Positions 6,317-8,591 of a DNA stretch of 8,591 nt are shown piece by piece; within the stretch, counting starts at the first letter, position 1, and each line of letters opens with the position of its first letter. The notes beneath the pieces are model-generated. The model had not been told where the DNA came from, made no database searches, and worked only from the letters and a program-made list of their open reading frames with translations. Made by a program: the position numbers and the translations under genes. Source of the stretch: Firmicutes bacterium HGW-Firmicutes-10 (GTDB lineage Bacteria > Bacillota_I > Bacilli_A > Erysipelotrichales > Erysipelotrichaceae); NCBI GenBank assembly GCA_002841605.1, contig PHAF01000080.1, positions 1 through 8,591 of the forward strand, read 5' to 3'.

Positions 6317-6333
6317 TAAGTGAAATTTACTTA
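6317..6333. promoter_or_regulatory. 17-base palindrome upstream of lytS
   Basis: TAAGTGAAATTTACTTA is self-complementary except for one symmetric position (G opposite T). It is centred about 50 bases upstream of the predicted lytS start point. It could be an activator or repressor site. It is AT-rich and not followed directly by a T run, so it is a poor terminator for the upstream gene. TTGATAAG at 6313-6320, which overlaps it, is repeated at 6351-6358. Confidence 0.4.
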
Positions 6334-6360
6334 ATTCAGGCTTTTAAAACTTGATAAGAA

Positions 6361-6369
6361 TGATAAAAT
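6361..6369 (+). promoter_or_regulatory. Putative extended -10 promoter element for lytS-lytR
   Basis: TGATAAAAT contains a -10-like TAAAAT with the TG of an extended -10. No good -35 box lies 16-18 bases upstream (CTTTTA at best). If used, the leader would be only about 15 bases. Readthrough from the RocB-like gene is also possible, since no clear terminator separates them. Confidence 0.4.
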
Positions 6370-6389
6370 AGACTTGGCGGGTGAAATCT

Positions 6390-8072
6390 ATGTTTCCTAA
6401 TATTCTCAGCAACTTCGTCGTTAACATTGCCATATTGATGATCATCGGATATTTGATGCCCCGGGCATCCTTTTTCCGCAAGACCATTTTTGAACATCAA
6501 AAGCGGACCCATGAGAAAATATTACTGGGTCTGATTTTCGGTGCCATTGGTATCTTAGCAACTTACACCGGAATTCGAATCAATGGCGCTATCGTCAATA
6601 CCCGAGTCATCGGTGTTATCGCCGGTGGATTTTTGGGTGGTCCCATCGTTGGTATCATTGCGGGCTTGTTTGCGGGTTTACACCGCTATGCCATTGACAT
6701 CAATGGTTTTACCGGTTTGGCATGTGCCGTTTCCACAATCGTTGAAGGCTTGATCGGCGGATTTATGTATAAACGCGTTCGTTCAAGCAAACGTAAATAC
6801 CGAATCATCTTTGCGACGACCTTTATCGCTGAAATCATCCAGATGATCATCATCCTGCTGATTGCCCGGCCGTTTGTCGATGCCGTTGAGCTGGTACGTA
6901 TCATCGCTTTACCGATGATCATCCTCAATTCGATTGGTATCGTCGTCTTTCTTGAAAGCATGTACTCCGTTCAGCGCTCTTTGGATCAGCATTCTGCAGT
7001 CCATATGAAACTGGCCTTTGACTTGGCTCAGATGTGTTTGCCATATTTGCGCAAAGGGATCCATCATGAAGAAAGTATGGCCGAAAGTGCCAATATCATT
7101 TATAAAAATATCGATGCAACAGCCGTACTGATTACCAATAATGAGAAAGTACTGGCGAATGCCGGTGAAAACATCGAAAATCTGCCACAGTTCCCAGTCA
7201 TTTTTCATTATGAATTTCAGCGTTGCATGCTTAAAAAGAAGACGGTCATGCTCTACGAAGATGACTTGCAGAAATATCAGATGAATCATGCTTTTAAACG
7301 GATATTGATTGCACCGTTAATGCGCAGTGACCAGGTGATTGGTACATTAGCGATTTGTGATAAGAAATTTAAGGAGAAGCTGGAGGCTGACCGCGAGTTT
7401 ATCAACGGTTTGACCAGTTTATTTTCATCCCAGCTGGAACTATCAGAAATTGACAATCAGAAAAAACTGTTGGAAAAAGCGGAACTGCGTGCTTTGCAGT
7501 ATCAAATCAACCCGCACTTCTTATTCAACGCATTAAATACGATCAGTGCTTATTGTCGTGAAAATCCGGATCGTGCCCGTTCTTTACTCTTGGCATTGTC
7601 CTCCTATTTTCGCAACACATTGTCCACTCATAAAGAAATGGTCGATATCCATGAGGAAATCGAGCATGTCCTTTCATATCTTGAAATCGAAAAAGCCCGT
7701 TTTGAAGACCGTTTGCAAGTGAATATCGATGTAAGTCCGGATTTGCATTTTATGGTTCCTAACTTTATCGTCCAACCTTTAATAGAGAATGCAATCAAGC
7801 ACGGGATGAAGAGTCCGCTGTTGGTCGTTGATGTCAAGATCGAGGAGAAGAAAGAAGGACTTTCGATTATGATCAGCGATAATGGCGGCGGGATTCAAAA
7901 GCATATCGTTGAGAAGTTGTATACTGGCAATCATGATAAGGATAAAATCGGTTTGGCGAATACTCATCACCGTTTGAAGAGCATTTATCCAAATAATGCG
8001 GGATTGCTGATTGAAAGCAAACCGGCATTGGGAACGAGGATTTCCATGCTCATACCTAGAGCAGGAGCTTGA
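6390..8072 (+). CDS. lytS: LytS-family sensor histidine kinase
   Basis: The membrane sensor kinase (560 residues from this start) has a hydrophobic 5TM-LYT-type domain (about 1-195, with at least five or six membrane segments), then a GAF-like region (about 205-350). A short helix leads into the His-kinase domain: QYQINPHFLFNALNTI with phospho-acceptor H376, an N-box IENAIKHG (N467), and DNGGGI (497-502). KIGLANTHHRL (519-529) completes the ATP site. R72, R99, C112 and S115 match in order and nearly in position residues I recall as pyruvate-binding in E. coli BtsS. Related Bacillota LytS proteins control lrgAB/pftAB-type genes. The ATG at 6390 is preferred because GGGTGA lies five bases upstream. 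The in-frame GTG at 6381 would add three residues and lies inside that site. lytR starts one base after the stop. The kinase would phosphorylate LytR D53. Confidence 0.94.
   Translation: MFPNILSNFVVNIAILMIIGYLMPRASFFRKTIFEHQKRTHEKILLGLIFGAIGILATYTGIRINGAIVNTRVIGVIAGGFLGGPIVGIIAGLFAGLHRYAIDINGFTGLACAVSTIVEGLIGGFMYKRVRSSKRKYRIIFATTFIAEIIQMIIILLIARPFVDAVELVRIIALPMIILNSIGIVVFLESMYSVQRSLDQHSAVHMKLAFDLAQMCLPYLRKGIHHEESMAESANIIYKNIDATAVLITNNEKVLANAGENIENLPQFPVIFHYEFQRCMLKKKTVMLYEDDLQKYQMNHAFKRILIAPLMRSDQVIGTLAICDKKFKEKLEADREFINGLTSLFSSQLELSEIDNQKKLLEKAELRALQYQINPHFLFNALNTISAYCRENPDRARSLLLALSSYFRNTLSTHKEMVDIHEEIEHVLSYLEIEKARFEDRLQVNIDVSPDLHFMVPNFIVQPLIENAIKHGMKSPLLVVDVKIEEKKEGLSIMISDNGGGIQKHIVEKLYTGNHDKDKIGLANTHHRLKSIYPNNAGLLIESKPALGTRISMLIPRAGA
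8063..8067 (+). promoter_or_regulatory. Ribosome binding site of lytR within the end of lytS
   Basis: AGGAG lies six bases before the ATG at 8074 and inside the last lytS codons. This supports the chosen start and coupled production of kinase and regulator. Confidence 0.8.
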
Positions 8073-8073
8073 T

Positions 8074-8591
8074 ATGCGCATATTGATCGTCGACGATGAA
8101 CGTATCGCCCGCAGTGAATTGAAGTTTTTGCTAAAAGAAGCGCAAAATGATATTCAGATTCTGGAGGCCGACAGTGTTGAGAGCGCTCTGGGATTGCTAA
8201 ACAATGTTTCGATTGACGGGGCATTTTTAGATATGCAGCTGCCGGATGGTACCGGGTTGGACATCGGAAATCATATTGTCGATAAAATGGACGGTTGTAT
8301 CCCCATTGTTTTTTCGACGGCGTATGAGCATTATGCCGTTGATGCCTTTTCGGTCAGTGCGATTGATTATGTGATGAAACCTTTTAGGAAAGTAGATGTC
8401 TTGCGGGCGTTTAGCCGCATGACGAAGAAACAGCCGCTGACACCTTTGGCCATCGGTCCCAATGAAAAACTCACGGTAAGCAGTCATGATAAGGTCATTG
8501 TTCTTAATATTCCGGACATATGTTATATAACCCCGGTGGAAAGACATTCGGTCGTTTATACAAAGCGTGGTGAATATACGACCCACCAAAG
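8074..8591 (+). CDS. lytR: LytTR-family response regulator, N-terminal 172 residues (cut by the right edge)
   Basis: This is the DNA-binding partner of the LytS kinase. The receiver domain (about 1-115) shows the acidic pair D7/D8 in ILIVDDE, the phospho-acceptor D53 in FLDMQLPDGTG, T82 in FSTAYEHYAVDAF and K102 in DYVMKPF. A LytTR DNA-binding domain begins near residue 130. Its early strand pattern (LTVSSHDKVIVLNIPDICYITPVERHSVVYT) is visible before the sequence ends. LytTR regulators bind paired direct repeats. I find no convincing pair upstream of lytS, so targets probably lie elsewhere, perhaps just downstream where lrgAB/pftAB-like genes often sit. The frame is open throughout. The family is certain, and the physiological signal is inferred from the kinase. 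Confidence 0.95.
   Translation, partial: MRILIVDDERIARSELKFLLKEAQNDIQILEADSVESALGLLNNVSIDGAFLDMQLPDGTGLDIGNHIVDKMDGCIPIVFSTAYEHYAVDAFSVSAIDYVMKPFRKVDVLRAFSRMTKKQPLTPLAIGPNEKLTVSSHDKVIVLNIPDICYITPVERHSVVYTKRGEYTTHQ

Noticed and set aside
6306..6350. Rho-independent terminator after the RocB-like gene
   Set aside because: The only hairpin candidate is AT-rich with a wobble pair and is not followed directly by a T run.
6381..6389. GTG start for lytS at 6381
   Set aside because: The GTG lies within the GGGTGA ribosome binding site that serves the ATG at 6390, and it has no such site of its own.
1..8591. CRISPR arrays, tRNA/rRNA genes, insertion sequences or phage genes
   Set aside because: No spaced direct repeats, cloverleaf or rRNA-like sequence, transposase frame or terminal inverted repeat was seen; the window is almost fully occupied by ordinary chromosomal genes.

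Overview
The window looks like chromosomal DNA of a Bacillota (Firmicutes) bacterium. Base composition is moderate, mid-40s % GC by eye. Supporting signs are strong AGGAGG-type ribosome binding sites, sigma-A-like promoters with extended -10 elements, a short streptococcal-type AccA, a RocB-family peptidase and a LytS/LytR pair. A relative of the Erysipelotrichales is possible, but the sequence alone does not settle the taxon.

Region 1 (1-3225, minus strand) is a tightly packed fatty-acid initiation operon. In transcription order it reads acpP (acyl carrier protein), accB (biotin carboxyl carrier protein), one 714-codon frame joining accC (biotin carboxylase) to accD (carboxyltransferase beta), then accA (carboxyltransferase alpha), which runs off the left edge. 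Neighbouring genes overlap by 4, 8 and 8 bases. Together they encode the whole acetyl-CoA carboxylase plus the carrier for the growing chain.

Region 2 (3226-3447) is a divergent control region. It holds a well-formed minus-strand promoter for the acc operon and a plus-strand extended -10 promoter for the next unit. Each is associated with a small palindrome that could be an operator.

Region 3 (3448-6305, plus strand) is a two-gene unit with a 2-base gap: a secreted or membrane-anchored protein with three bacterial Ig-like repeats and a C-terminal CAP domain, then a cytoplasmic RocB-type M20 metallopeptidase.

Region 4 (6306-8591, plus strand) is an 84-base gap with a palindrome and a weak promoter, then a lytS-lytR two-component system. 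The sensor keeps residues that I recall as pyruvate-binding in E. coli BtsS. The regulator is cut by the right edge inside its LytTR domain.

The most interesting point is the accC-accD join. It sits on a run of seven A's (coding strand). One extra A, or a -1 slip there, would end AccC at an ordinary length two codons later and put a nearby ATG in frame with AccD. The locus is therefore either a true fusion made by one indel, a homopolymer sequence error, or a dnaX-like slippage site that yields AccC alone as well as AccC-AccD.
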